The notes: generated by a model not told the origin, from the sequence alone. Shown: positions 49,514 to 58,029, counted from the first letter of the stretch. The stretch is DNA of 64,000 nucleotides from Treponema brennaborense DSM 12168 (GCF_000212415.1 NC_015500.1:868001-932000); one strand, 5' to 3'. Made by a program: numbers and translations.

Positions 49514-50677
49514 ATGTTATATACATTACCCTATTGTTTTGCATTTTGTTTTATACTTTTTTGTGAATTTATTCCGAACGAGTGCGGAACTGTATCAAAA
49601 AAGTGGCTCCCTTCTATAAGTATTATTTTCTTTCTGCTGATTTTTTTAGGTTTCAGAGGTTTTATAGTAACTGATTGGGTCAGTTATTATCCGTATTATG
49701 ATGAAGTTCCGACTCTGTTTGATAATAATGTTTCGGATTTTATTAACAATTATCCTTGGGAAAAGGGATTTTTATTATATTCCGTTATTTTAAAATCTTT
49801 TTGCCAAAACTATTTCTTTTTTCAGTTTGTATCTTTTTTTATAGATCTGCTGATAATCCATAAAGTATTAAAATGCTATGTGCAAAGAAAATATCTTCCT
49901 TTGGCTTATGCGGTATTTTTTGTTTTTCAGGGATTTGTCATTGAGGTAAATCTTCTCAGAAATTCAAAGGCAATAATGCTATTTCTACTTTCTGTCCCAT
50001 ATTTACTGAATAAAAAATTTTGTAAGTATGTGGTTTTGAATTGTATCGGCGGATTATTTCATGTAAGCGGTTTTATTTATATTCCGTTATATTTTCTGCT
50101 GAATCGTACTTTTAATCGAAAACTAATTTTAATTTTATTTCTGATAGGAAATATATTCTTTTTTGCAAAAATAAAACTTATTTCGATACTTCTTGTTTCT
50201 ATAGCTCCGTTTCTTAGCGGATCAAGATTTGGTTCTCTTATAACGGCTTATGGTTTATTGGCAGATGAATTCACTTCATATTCAATAGGTGTTGGGTTTA
50301 TAGAACGTATGTTGAGCTTTTTTGTTGTGTTTCACTTTCAGAATAAATTGCTTAAAGATAATAAAAATCTTTCCGTATTTGTTAATTTGCTTTATTTGTT
50401 TTTATTTTCATACTTGTATTTGGCAGAAGTTGGAATACTAATACAGCGGATAACAATACTTTTTGTTGCCGGATATTGGGTGATATTACCGAATATTTAT
50501 CGACTTTTGCATAAAGATAAGAAAAATATATTTTTGGTAATTCTCTTTTTATACGGAATATTAAAAATGATGGTGCAATGTGATGAACCTAATTATTCAT
50601 ATACAAATATTCTTTATGAAGAACCGAATTATTCTCAGCGTTTACAACTTATAAAGATATCGGAGAAAAACAAGTGA
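49514..50677 (+). CDS. EpsG-like oligosaccharide repeat-unit polymerase (Wzy role)
   Basis: The 387-residue protein has about ten spans. Features of the EpsG family (PF14897) include LIFLGFRGFIVTDWVSYYPYYDEVP, YPWEKGFLLYSVILKSF, and later VFFVFQGFVIEVNLLRNSKAIMLFLLSV. It should polymerise flipped oligosaccharide units on the periplasmic side. Its last four bases overlap the next glycosyltransferase start. No Shine-Dalgarno is evident apart from AAGGA at 49504. Its composition is among the most AT-rich in the window. Confidence 0.82.
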   Translation: MLYTLPYCFAFCFILFCEFIPNECGTVSKKWLPSISIIFFLLIFLGFRGFIVTDWVSYYPYYDEVPTLFDNNVSDFINNYPWEKGFLLYSVILKSFCQNYFFFQFVSFFIDLLIIHKVLKCYVQRKYLPLAYAVFFVFQGFVIEVNLLRNSKAIMLFLLSVPYLLNKKFCKYVVLNCIGGLFHVSGFIYIPLYFLLNRTFNRKLILILFLIGNIFFFAKIKLISILLVSIAPFLSGSRFGSLITAYGLLADEFTSYSIGVGFIERMLSFFVVFHFQNKLLKDNKNLSVFVNLLYLFLFSYLYLAEVGILIQRITILFVAGYWVILPNIYRLLHKDKKNIFLVILFLYGILKMMVQCDEPNYSYTNILYEEPNYSQRLQLIKISEKNK

Positions 50678-51435
50678 TTCCTAAAATAATACATTTATGT
50701 TGGCTGAGCGGAGACGAATATCCGGAAAATATAAAGAAATGTATTAATTCAGTGTATGAAAAACTTCCGAACTATGAAATAAAAATATGGACTAAAGAGA
50801 ATTTTGACGTAGGTTCTGTTTCATGGGTTAAACAGGCTTTTGATTCAAAGAAATATGCGTTTGCTGCCGATTATATACGCTTTTGGTCTTTATATAATTA
50901 CGGCGGCATTTATCTCGATTCGGATGTTGAAGTAGTGAAAAATTTTGACTTTTTTTTGAATGTAAAAAGTTTCATCGGTTTTGAATACCTGAATATTCCT
51001 GAAGCCGCCGTTGTGGGGGCTGAAGAGGGTACTGACTGGGTAAAGACGTGCCTTGACTGGTATGACGGAAAATCTTTCTTTGCTGAGAATGGTGAAATGA
51101 AAAAAGACGTTGTACCCCGACTTGTAAAACGTGTTCTTGAAAAAAAATATAATCAAAAAATCGTCGATACAGGGAAGATACGAGAGTTTGAAGGATTGAC
51201 GATTTATCCATATTTTTATTTTTCTCCCAAAAATTATTTTACGGGAAAAATTAAGGTAGAAGATAAAACGGTATGTATTCATCATTTTGCAAGTGCATGG
51301 GGACCGAACAAAAAACGAAAGTGGACACTCGTTTTACATAATAGTTGTATTCACTTGATGGGGAAACGTCTCCATGACAAACTTTTCAGACTCATCCGTC
51401 CTCTACCGAAAACTTTCAACGGAGAAGAAATATGA
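50674..51435 (+). CDS. Family 32 glycosyltransferase (DXD sugar-binding type)
   Basis: The 253-residue protein shows IPKIIHLCWLSGDEYPENIKKCINSV and the hallmark DYIRFWSLYNYGGIYLDSDVEVVKNF, in which D-x-D binds the sugar nucleotide. HHFASAWG lies near the end. These enzymes typically add mannose, galactose or related sugars to capsule or LOS. The GTG start overlaps the polymerase stop (GTGA), and its end overlaps the next gene by four bases (ATGA). Confidence 0.9.
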   Translation: MIPKIIHLCWLSGDEYPENIKKCINSVYEKLPNYEIKIWTKENFDVGSVSWVKQAFDSKKYAFAADYIRFWSLYNYGGIYLDSDVEVVKNFDFFLNVKSFIGFEYLNIPEAAVVGAEEGTDWVKTCLDWYDGKSFFAENGEMKKDVVPRLVKRVLEKKYNQKIVDTGKIREFEGLTIYPYFYFSPKNYFTGKIKVEDKTVCIHHFASAWGPNKKRKWTLVLHNSCIHLMGKRLHDKLFRLIRPLPKTFNGEEI

Positions 51436-52187
51436 TTTCAGTTTGCATGGCGACCTACAACGGTGTGCGATTTATAAAAGAACAGCTGAATTCGATCCTG
51501 GCTCAACTTAGCGCAGATGACGAGCTGATTATCAGCGATGACGGGAGCACGGACGGAACGCTTGAGATAATCGGGTCGTATAAAGACGACAGAATAAAAC
51601 TTTTTCACCATAAACAAAATCCCTCATTTTCCGAAATCAAATACTGCAGGAATTTCTACTATACAACGTCAAATTTTGAGAATGCCCTGATTCATGCAAA
51701 CGGCGATTATATTTTTTTATCCGATCAGGACGATATATGGCTTCCGCAGAAAAAAGACAGAATGGTTTCCGCATTGAGAACAGCGGATTTGGTAATGTCG
51801 AACTTCAATATCATTGACGATGATGGAAACATACTGAAAAAAGCTTTTTATCAGACGAATCCTATCAGTAATTTTACGCTGTTGAATATTATAAAGTCAA
51901 AATTTATCGGATGCTGTATGGCTTTCAATAAAGAGGTTCTCCGTGCTTCTCTGCCGTTTCCCGAAAAACTTTTAGCACATGATTATTGGATCGGGCTTGT
52001 CAGTTCCCAAGATTATTCTTTTTTATTTATATCGGAGCCGCTACTTAATTACAGACGCTTTGATTCCAATGTTTCGTCTTCAACGGGGAAATCAAAAAAT
52101 AACTTCTTATTCAGAATCCGTTTCAGACTCGTCATCTTGATTCAACTGACATTCCGGATTTTTAGAAGACGGAGATTTCAGAAATGA
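51432..52187 (+). CDS. Family 2 glycosyltransferase (rhamnosyltransferase-like)
   Basis: The 251-residue enzyme shows MISVCMATYNGVRFIKEQLNSIL, DELIISDDGSTDGTLEII, FLSDQDDIWLPQKKDRM and FIGCCMAFNKEVL. This set is typical of WbbL/RgpB-like rhamnosyl- or related transferases. A GGAGAAG ribosome-binding site lies in the preceding gene. It is the last of the strongly AT-rich genes; GC rises from about 52200. Confidence 0.9.
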   Translation: MISVCMATYNGVRFIKEQLNSILAQLSADDELIISDDGSTDGTLEIIGSYKDDRIKLFHHKQNPSFSEIKYCRNFYYTTSNFENALIHANGDYIFLSDQDDIWLPQKKDRMVSALRTADLVMSNFNIIDDDGNILKKAFYQTNPISNFTLLNIIKSKFIGCCMAFNKEVLRASLPFPEKLLAHDYWIGLVSSQDYSFLFISEPLLNYRRFDSNVSSSTGKSKNNFLFRIRFRLVILIQLTFRIFRRRRFQK

Positions 52188-52256
52188 ACCGTGTTTTCTT
52201 AGTCTTCAATCCCTTCGCAGTTATGAATGACTTTACGCATAAAAAGGAGCGTCTGT

Positions 52257-52748
52257 ATGTCCGGGCAAAACGAATGTAAACACAAAGTTCTGTTCCTATC
52301 CAACACCGCAAACTTTTCCAAGTTCAACTTGCCGTATATGCGCTGGTTCCGCGAGCAGGGCTGGCAGGTTGACTATGTTTCTTCCGGTGAGGAGTCGGTC
52401 GCCGATTGTGACAATCAGTATACAATCGCAATCGCGCGTTCGCCCTTCTCGCCTGCGAACTTAAAGGCGTACCGCCAGCTGAAAAAGCTCCTTGCCGAGA
52501 ACCGGTATGACATCCTGCACTGCCACACGCCGATGGGCGGCGTCATCGGCCGGCTTGCGGCAAAAAAGTTATGGAAAGAACACAAAATCAAGGTGATTTA
52601 CACTGCGCACGGCTTCCACTTTTATAAGGGCGCGCCGCTTATAAACTGGCTTTTGTATTACCCGATGGAAAAATACCTTGCGCGCTGCACGGACGTAATT
52701 GTAACCATAAACGAGGAAGATTATGAAAAAGCAAAAGAGTCATTCTGA
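52257..52748 (+). CDS. Family 4 glycosyltransferase, N-terminal half (split gene)
   Basis: The 163-residue product covers only the acceptor-binding half of a GT4 enzyme of the EpsD/CapM type: VLFLSNTANFSKFNLPYMRWFREQGWQVDYVSSGEE, DILHCHTPMGGVIGRLAAK, VIYTAHGFHFYKGAPLINWLLYYPMEKYLARCTDVIVTINEEDYEKAK. It stops at 52748 where a complete enzyme would cross to the donor domain. AAGGAG lies 7 bases before ATG 52257. The donor half follows in another frame at 52723. The two may act together or the gene may be inactivated. Confidence 0.8.
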   Translation: MSGQNECKHKVLFLSNTANFSKFNLPYMRWFREQGWQVDYVSSGEESVADCDNQYTIAIARSPFSPANLKAYRQLKKLLAENRYDILHCHTPMGGVIGRLAAKKLWKEHKIKVIYTAHGFHFYKGAPLINWLLYYPMEKYLARCTDVIVTINEEDYEKAKESF

Positions 52749-53451
52749 AAACGGTGGAAATACCGGGAATATAGCAAGTACCGTGAATACCACGGCAAGG
52801 GCGAAGATCTACAAAATTGACGGAGTCGGCGTGAACCTTGAACGCTTCCGCCCGGTGCGGTCGCCGGAAGAAAAAACTACGCTGCGCAAGGAACTTGGCT
52901 TTTCTCCTGAAGATTTTATCTTAATTTATACGGCGGAGTTTATTCCGCGCAAGAATCACCGGCTGCTTTTTGATATTCTTCCGGAATTAAAGTTAAAAAT
53001 CCCGGAGCTTAAAACCGTTCTGTGCGGCAAGGGTGAACTTTTAGAGCAGTACCGGCAGCTTGCTTCTGAACACGGAATGGATTACGTAACGTTTACCGGC
53101 TACACGAAGCGCGTGGCGGATTATTGCCGGGCAAGCGATGTGCTTGTTATGCCGAGCCATCAGGAAGGGCTGCCGCTTTCTATGATTGAATCCATTGCAA
53201 CCGGGCTTCCGGTCGTTGCTTCAAAAATCCGCGGACACGTGGACGTTGTAGAAGACTGCGTGAACGGCTTTTTGTTTGAGCCTAGTGATTGCAGCGGCTT
53301 TGTGAAAGCTGTGTACACATTGTACAAAAATCCAGTTCTGCGCACAGAAATGGGGCTGCGTAACGTAGAACGGGCGAAATTATTTTCCGTGGATACGGCT
53401 GTGTCCCGTATGGCGAATCTATACCGTAAAATAATGCAGAATGCTCTCTGA
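52723..53451 (+). CDS. Family 4 glycosyltransferase, C-terminal half (split gene)
   Basis: The frame begins with a low-complexity stretch encoded by short GAATA/GGAAATAC-like repeats and then reads KIYKIDGVGVNLERFRP, LIYTAEFIPRKNHRLLFDILPELK, TGYTKRVADYCRASDVLVMPSHQEGLPLSMIESIATGLPVVASKIRGHVDVV. The last is the donor-binding domain with the E-x7-E motif. It overlaps the N-terminal half by 26 bases in a different frame. The repeat-rich linker is where the frameshift arose, so a slippage or deletion event is likely. A standalone start ATG 52723 exists without a Shine-Dalgarno. Confidence 0.78.
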   Translation: MKKQKSHSENGGNTGNIASTVNTTARAKIYKIDGVGVNLERFRPVRSPEEKTTLRKELGFSPEDFILIYTAEFIPRKNHRLLFDILPELKLKIPELKTVLCGKGELLEQYRQLASEHGMDYVTFTGYTKRVADYCRASDVLVMPSHQEGLPLSMIESIATGLPVVASKIRGHVDVVEDCVNGFLFEPSDCSGFVKAVYTLYKNPVLRTEMGLRNVERAKLFSVDTAVSRMANLYRKIMQNAL

Positions 53452-53521
53452 CTGCATGAATAAATGGATTAACCTTGCCACTGGGTTTAGAAAACGGACG
53501 CAGAGTTCGTAAAAGCTGCGG

Positions 53522-54421
53522 CTACCTTTCCCGGCAAGCAAGTTCCTGCACGGTTTCCAACGGTAATTCCGTTGCGGCGGCAATCTGCTCCGGCGTAAGC
53601 ACTCCCATAGACAAAAGGTTGCCGGCCGTAGCGTATTTTTCTTCGGATTTACCTTCCGCGATACCGCTGATTCTGCCTTTTTCCATGCCCCGTGTTTCGC
53701 CCTTAGCAATACCGCTCGATTCGCCCGCTGCAAAACCGAGGGATTCGCCCTCGGCAAAGCCTTCCTTACGGATGCGTTTGATTTCTATCTCGTACTTCAT
53801 GAACGCCCCCTTGGCGGCACCGTCGGTTTTCAGCTTGAACACCCGTTCGGCAAAGCTCTTCGCCGTCTCCGTGTCCGTTCCGCCTTCCGCTATATAGTGT
53901 AACATGGCCGCCGTTTCCGAATCAAGCTCGTTTTCATACGCTGAGGCATTATAGACGACGGCAAATCGTTCGTCCCGAACGTCGAGCGCAGTGTGCTCGT
54001 CGCAGACGGTTCTGAGCGTGTAGCGCGGCAGCCCTTCGCCGAACGGATCCTTCGTGCAGATGAACAGGACGTACAGCTTTTTCAGGTCGTCGTAATCAAC
54101 GCCGCGCTGTGCGGTGCCGATGTCGATGGAGCTTTGATAATAGCGGATCCGCTTGAACAGGTTCGGCTCGGAGGTCGTCTGCATCTCGACGTTGACGATT
54201 TCACCGGTGGTTTCGAGCAGCACGTCGAGGCGGACGCTTTTGGAGCCGGGGGCGGCGGCGAGGGTTTCCTGCGTGTTGACGTAGGTGATTTCTTTTGCGT
54301 CCAGCTTGAGCAGGGTGCGCAGAAGGAGACGGCACAGTTCGGTGTCGTGAAGCATCGAATAGGCGAAGAAGAAGTCGTTCGTGATGGTAACGTCTTCCCA
54401 GCGGGGAAAATCTGCGTTCAT
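53522..54421 (-). CDS. Rpn family recombination-promoting nuclease / PD-(D/E)XK transposase-like protein
   Basis: The 299-residue protein opens PRWEDVTITNDFFFAYSMLHDTELCRLLLRTLL and has the nuclease core KSVRLDVLLETTGEIVNVEMQTT (D, then E-x-Q) followed by RIRYYQSSIDIGTAQRG. Then comes a tail of short Glu/Gly units (EGFAEGESLGFAAGESSGIAKGETRGMEKGRISGI) before a helical end. These proteins (PF12784) are DNA endonucleases abundant in spirochaetes. GGAG precedes ATG 54421. It closes the right edge of the glycan region on the opposite strand and may be of mobile origin. Confidence 0.88.
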   Translation of the reverse strand: MNADFPRWEDVTITNDFFFAYSMLHDTELCRLLLRTLLKLDAKEITYVNTQETLAAAPGSKSVRLDVLLETTGEIVNVEMQTTSEPNLFKRIRYYQSSIDIGTAQRGVDYDDLKKLYVLFICTKDPFGEGLPRYTLRTVCDEHTALDVRDERFAVVYNASAYENELDSETAAMLHYIAEGGTDTETAKSFAERVFKLKTDGAAKGAFMKYEIEIKRIRKEGFAEGESLGFAAGESSGIAKGETRGMEKGRISGIAEGKSEEKYATAGNLLSMGVLTPEQIAAATELPLETVQELACRER

Positions 54422-54825
54422 GGTCTCTCCTGTATAAAGCCGCTCCGAGCGGAATTTACGATAATCGGCTCGGCTCAGCGAATAATCCGCGAGCTGTGGC
54501 AACCGGCCGTGTTGGCCAAAGTCGGCGGCGCCGGTTGCTGGTGGTGCGGACTGCGCTTCAGCATATACGGCGCGCCGTATACAATGCGCTGCCGTACCGC
54601 TCACTCGGCATATATATTATGGGAGAAAATGAAGCGAATTTGCCTCGGATTGGCTGCATCGGCTGATTTTTCAGGAAAAAATAACGGAAGTTTTCGATTG
54701 AAAACTGTTCCATAAGACATGCATCACATGACGTACGTTACGGTTCCGGCACCCGTTCCGAACCGCAGCAGACAGTCGCCGCCGGAAGAGGCATCTTTTA
54801 GGAAATTATGGAAATTTAGGAAATT
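54422..54825. other. Gap with inverted repeats, no convincing gene
   Basis: This 400-base stretch holds GCAACCGGC / GCCGGTTGC arms (54498-54542) and an 18-base palindrome built on TATACGGCG (54564-54581). A 28-codon frame at 54629-54715 after GGGAG is also present. From 54801 there are two copies of AGGAAATTATGGAAA. None of it resembles a known RNA or insertion-sequence end. Confidence 0.4.
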
Positions 54826-55413
54826 ATGGAAAATCTTTCACCTTTTGAACAGGCAATTCTTGCCATTCTGCCCGAATTCCGCAGGAATCAGAGCACTGCG
54901 TTATCCCGTGCTGCCGTCTCCGCGGTTCCCGTGCCCGGCGCGGTTCCGCATGATTCCGCGCTTTGCAAAGCAGGCCGTTCCGTACCTCATAATCACACAT
55001 CTTACACGCCTCTTACCGAAGAAAAAATTGCAAAGCTGTATCTGAATGCTGTCGCAGGCGCTGCCGCGCCGGATTCTCCGTTTACCGTTCATTATCCTGC
55101 ATCGAATCATGCGCAGCTGATTGTGCGGCAATCCGGTAATCAGTCCGAGTGGAGCGCGAAAGAGATTTTCAGTGCGGAATGTATCCGCATCGTTCAGAGA
55201 CTGCGGCAAACGACTGATTTTCTGGCTTTTCTGCTGGACGACGGATACGCGGACGCCGTTCCACGAGAAAAAAACGATTTACCTGGCGTACCGAACGGTA
55301 TCGGTACCGAATGGCGCTGTTACCGCAGTCTGCCCAAAGATCTTATCTGTGATTTATGTTTTTTTAGGCAAGTTTCCGTTGTGATTCGGCCGAGTGCTTT
55401 CGATATTGCCTGA
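54826..55413 (+). CDS. Hypothetical protein of doubtful status
   Basis: The open frame of 195 residues from ATG 54826 contains a helical start (MENLSPFEQAILAILPEFRRN), a disordered Ala/Pro/Ser stretch, then TEEKIAKLYLNAVAG and a Cys-rich end (DLICDLCFFRQVSVVIRPS). I recognise no domain. AGGAAATT upstream is a weak ribosome-binding site within a short tandem duplication. It may be a real small gene, a relic or a chance frame. Confidence 0.4.
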   Translation: MENLSPFEQAILAILPEFRRNQSTALSRAAVSAVPVPGAVPHDSALCKAGRSVPHNHTSYTPLTEEKIAKLYLNAVAGAAAPDSPFTVHYPASNHAQLIVRQSGNQSEWSAKEIFSAECIRIVQRLRQTTDFLAFLLDDGYADAVPREKNDLPGVPNGIGTEWRCYRSLPKDLICDLCFFRQVSVVIRPSAFDIA

Positions 55414-55447
55414 ATTAGTATCTGAATTTCCCGATTTTTCTCCCATA

Positions 55448-55476
55448 TTGAGCCGGGCGTCCGTTTTTGCTATACT
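55448..55476 (+). promoter_or_regulatory. queD promoter with no leader
   Basis: TTGAGC (55448-55453), an exact 17-base spacer and TATACT (55471-55476) end six bases before ATG 55483, so transcription should begin on or beside the start codon. There is no Shine-Dalgarno. Confidence 0.75.
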
Positions 55477-55482
55477 GCTATC

Positions 55483-55881
55483 ATGTACGAAGTCAGAATA
55501 GAAGCGGATTTTGCCGCGGCTCATTTTTTAAAAGAGTATCACGGCAAATGCGAGCGTTTGCACGGGCATAACTATAAAGTGTTCGCACACGTACGCGGCA
55601 GCCGACTCGACGAAGGCGGAATGCTGCTCGATTTTTCCGAATTGAAACGCGTCGTGCGCTCCGTCTGTGCGGAGTTGGATCATACGAATCTGAACGATAT
55701 GCAGTGTGACGGCGTCGATGTGTTCGATCAGAATCCGAGCGCGGAACACATTGCGCAGTGGATATTCCGCCGGATTCAGTCTCAGCTTGCCGGAAACGCC
55801 GGCATGCAAAGCGGCACCGCGCTGTACGCTGTCGACGTGTTTGAAACGGATACCAGCCGCGCGCGGTATTGCGAACCGTGA
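55483..55881 (+). CDS. queD: 6-carboxy-5,6,7,8-tetrahydropterin synthase QueD
   Basis: QueD converts dihydroneopterin triphosphate to 6-carboxytetrahydropterin, the second step to queuosine. The 132-residue protein has ADFAAAHFLKEYHGKCERLHGHNYKVFAHV, providing the zinc histidines (H in AAHF and HGH) and the catalytic Cys in CERLHGHNY. LDFSELKRVV, LDHTNLND and the Glu in FETDTSRARY follow. The length matches the family. No other queuosine gene is adjacent. The start is fixed by the leaderless promoter and the protein alignment. Confidence 0.93.
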   Translation: MYEVRIEADFAAAHFLKEYHGKCERLHGHNYKVFAHVRGSRLDEGGMLLDFSELKRVVRSVCAELDHTNLNDMQCDGVDVFDQNPSAEHIAQWIFRRIQSQLAGNAGMQSGTALYAVDVFETDTSRARYCEP

Positions 55882-55958
55882 TCCGACTTACCGGACGCCG
55901 TCGCCGTCGGTTGTAAGAAGCTATCCAGTTCCGGCAAACGTGCCGATGCGCCGGTTTT

Positions 55959-56720
55959 TTAGCGAACGGGAATTCCCGCTCGGCTGAGCGCCGATTTTAT
56001 GCTTTGAACGGTGTATGCGCCCGAGTGTACTATCGACGCGATGAGCGCCGCGTCCGCTTTGCCTTCCGTCAGTACGTCCGCCAAATGCTGCGGCGCGCCG
56101 CCTCCGCCGGACGCAATGACCGGAACCGGAACGGCTTCGCTTATCATGCGCGTCAGATTGATTTCATATCCGGCTTTCGTGCCGTCCGCGTCTATCGAAT
56201 TGAGTACGATTTCTCCCGCACCGAGTTCAACCGCACGCAACGCCCACGCTTTGGCGTCGAGTTCCGTTGCGACCCGTCCGCCGTTTATGAAAACACGGTA
56301 GCCGGACGGCATCGCGTCGTCTTTCGCTGCGTCCATTCCCAAAACGATGCACTGATTGCCGAACACGCGCGCGCCTTGCCGTATCAGGTCGGGATTTTTG
56401 ACAGCCTGAGAGTTCAGGCTGATTTTTTCGGCCCCGGCCAGAATCGTCGAGCGTATATCGTCGAGCGTGCCGATTCCGCCGCCGACGCAGAACGGAATGA
56501 ACACCTGGGCGGCGACTCGTGCGATGAGATCCAGAATCGGACCTCGGCCGCGTGCGGACGCCATGATATCGTAAAAAACCAATTCGTCAACGCCTTGACG
56601 ATAGTAGTCCGCCGCCATTTCCACCGGATCACCGATGTCGATATTGTCTTTAAATTTAACGCCTTTTGTCGTCCGCCCGTCTTTTACGTCGAGGCAGACG
56701 ACGATCCGTTTTTTCAGCAT
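55959..56720 (-). CDS. hisF: Imidazole glycerol phosphate synthase, cyclase subunit HisF
   Basis: The 253-residue TIM barrel forms IGP and AICAR from PRFAR and ammonia. Catalytic acids are visible in [13 protein letters not shown] (first Asp) and [11 protein letters not shown] (second Asp). Phosphate loops [15 protein letters not shown] and [12 protein letters not shown], and [14 protein letters not shown], are also present. The N-terminus keeps CLDVKDGR, unlike the amidotransferase partners used in glycan pathways (WbuZ type), so a true HisF is preferred. Its ATG overlaps the hisH stop (TGATG). No other his gene is in the window. Confidence 0.92.
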   Translation of the reverse strand: MLKKRIVVCLDVKDGRTTKGVKFKDNIDIGDPVEMAADYYRQGVDELVFYDIMASARGRGPILDLIARVAAQVFIPFCVGGGIGTLDDIRSTILAGAEKISLNSQAVKNPDLIRQGARVFGNQCIVLGMDAAKDDAMPSGYRVFINGGRVATELDAKAWALRAVELGAGEIVLNSIDADGTKAGYEINLTRMISEAVPVPVIASGGGGAPQHLADVLTEGKADAALIASIVHSGAYTVQSIKSALSRAGIPVR

Positions 56721-57367
56721 CAGCAGCCTCCCGCCGGCGGAATTCGTTCCGCAAAATTTTTTAAAATCCGCAATCCCGGTTCTCCAGATTTTTCCGGATG
56801 AAATTGGAGCGCGTACACGTTGCCCGATCGGATTGCCGCAGGTACGGAAATTCCGTAATCGGCGGCAGCCGTAACGATCCGTGTGTCTTCAGGCTGAATG
56901 ACGTACGAGTGTACGAAGTAAAACGCCGTGTGTTCGGGTACTTCGGTAAATAATCGGCAGGGAGCGCTCTTTTCCGTTTCCGTATAATATATGTCGTTCC
57001 AGCCCATGTGCGGAACTTTGAACGGAAATCGTTTATTTATAGAAGAAAAATGGCGGATACGTCCCGGTACGAGTCCGAGGCATTCGGTGTCGCCTTCTTC
57101 CGAATAGTCGAAAATGATTTGCGATCCCAGACAGATACCCAAAATCGGAATCCCTGCCGCCGTCTTGTCTTTCAGAAACGAATCGAATCCGGTCTGTTTC
57201 AGCTGTTCCATTGCGTACCGTGCGTCGCCCACGCCGGGAAAAATCAATTTATCGGCCCGTTCGAGTTCCGCCGGATTTTTTGAAATAACGTATTCGCAGT
57301 TCAGTGCGGCAAGCGCGTGCTCCACGCTTCGGATATTACCTGCGTTGTAATCGATGATTCCTATCAT
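56720..57367 (-). CDS. hisH: Imidazole glycerol phosphate synthase, glutaminase subunit HisH
   Basis: The 215-residue class I amidotransferase shows [19 protein letters not shown], the oxyanion region [16 protein letters not shown], the catalytic Cys in [12 protein letters not shown], and the His/Glu in [17 protein letters not shown]. It supplies ammonia to HisF. The pair is co-translated through a TGATG overlap. A minus-strand promoter (TTGACG-N17-TATCAT) ends six bases before the ATG, so the mRNA appears leaderless. Whether the organism has the rest of the histidine pathway cannot be judged here. Confidence 0.93.
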   Translation of the reverse strand: MIGIIDYNAGNIRSVEHALAALNCEYVISKNPAELERADKLIFPGVGDARYAMEQLKQTGFDSFLKDKTAAGIPILGICLGSQIIFDYSEEGDTECLGLVPGRIRHFSSINKRFPFKVPHMGWNDIYYTETEKSAPCRLFTEVPEHTAFYFVHSYVIQPEDTRIVTAAADYGISVPAAIRSGNVYALQFHPEKSGEPGLRILKNFAERIPPAGGC

Positions 57368-57373
57368 TCGTTT

Positions 57374-57402
57374 ATGATACAGGGGGAGCGGGGGTGCGTC
57401 AA
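57374..57402 (-). promoter_or_regulatory. hisHF promoter with no leader
   Basis: On the minus strand TTGACG (57402-57397), an exact 17-base spacer and TATCAT (57379-57374) lie six bases before ATG 57367. Confidence 0.7.
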
Positions 57403-57555
57403 GGGGAAGCGGATGCGTTTCCAGGCCAACCGCATTATAAACCCTCTCGACAAAACCGGATTAAAAGTGTTTTTGCCACGTACCAGGTAATCAAGCGAGT
57501 AAAATCGAGAATAAAGGACAGGCGCATTACTTTGTGCCGGAAAGCTGTATTGACG

Positions 57556-57731
57556 TACTGTTTTGACGTTCAAATCCTACTGTTTTGACGTTCAAACCTT
57601 ACTGTTTTGACGCTCAAACCTTATTGTTTTGACGCTCAAACCTTATTGTTTTGACGCTCAAACCTTATTGTTTTGACGCTCAAACCTTACGGTCGTGACT
57701 CTCAAACGTTACGGTCGTGACCCTCAAATCC
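57556..57731 (+). repeat. 22-bp tandem repeat, eight copies
   Basis: Units begin at 57556, 57578, 57600, 57622, 57644, 57666, 57688 and 57710. The core is TATTGTTTTGACGCTCAAA plus three bases. The middle three are identical, the first three differ by one to three bases, and the last two share a diverged left half (TACGGTCGTGAC). A partial ninth unit starts at 57732. There are no spacers. The array ends exactly where the transposase relic begins. Confidence 0.92.
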
Positions 57732-57737
57732 TATCGT

Positions 57738-57976
57738 GCGGATACAATCCTGCGCGTGCTTGCAAGAATCGATGACAAGCAGCTGGAAAAGTTTTCTGTG
57801 AATACGCAAAAGGAATATTCAGTGACTTACTTCCGGAAACGGAAGTAACCGCAATCGACGGAAAAACAATCAGAAGATCGAACGTGTTGAAATCGGCCGC
57901 GGAAAAAAACGTAATCATTACCCGTGCGCGTTCCGTGCAGTGCCTGCCGTTTAGTCGCCGGTGCGCGGCCGAATAA
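57738..57976 (+). pseudogene. ISAs1-family transposase relic
   Basis: A first frame reads ADTILRVLARIDDKQLEKF, matching the S-x-D-T-x-x-R-V segment of ISAs1/H-repeat transposases. After a shift, GIFSDLLPETEVTAIDGKTIRRSNVLKSA carries the hallmark DGKT-x-R-x-S start of the catalytic domain. The frame ends at TAA 57974. Only about 80 residues of a normally 370-residue protein remain, in two frames. No terminal inverted repeats are visible. Confidence 0.78.
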
Positions 57977-58010
57977 AAAAACAGCCCCGAATCGAGCGAT
58001 TCGAGGCTGT
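57974..58010 (-). terminator. groEL transcription terminator
   Basis: ACAGCC-C-CGAATCG and CGATTCG-A-GGCTGT form a long stem. On the minus strand it is followed by T7 (the A run at 57974-57981 on the plus strand). It lies about 90 bases after the groEL stop. Confidence 0.85.
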
Positions 58011-58029
58011 TCGTTGCAGTGCATTCGCC

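Noticed and set aside
54629-54715. 28-codon frame after GGGAG
   Set aside because: Too short to support from sequence alone; no recognisable toxin, leader peptide or signal sequence. Kept only as a note in the gap entry.
55959-57367. hisHF as a glycan-amidation pair (WbuYZ type)
   Set aside because: HisF keeps CLDVKDGR and the second catalytic Asp typical of true HisF, and the pair lies outside the polysaccharide cluster.
57556-57731. Possible CRISPR array
   Set aside because: The 22-base units are directly adjacent with no unique spacers and no cas genes are nearby; it is a tandem repeat.
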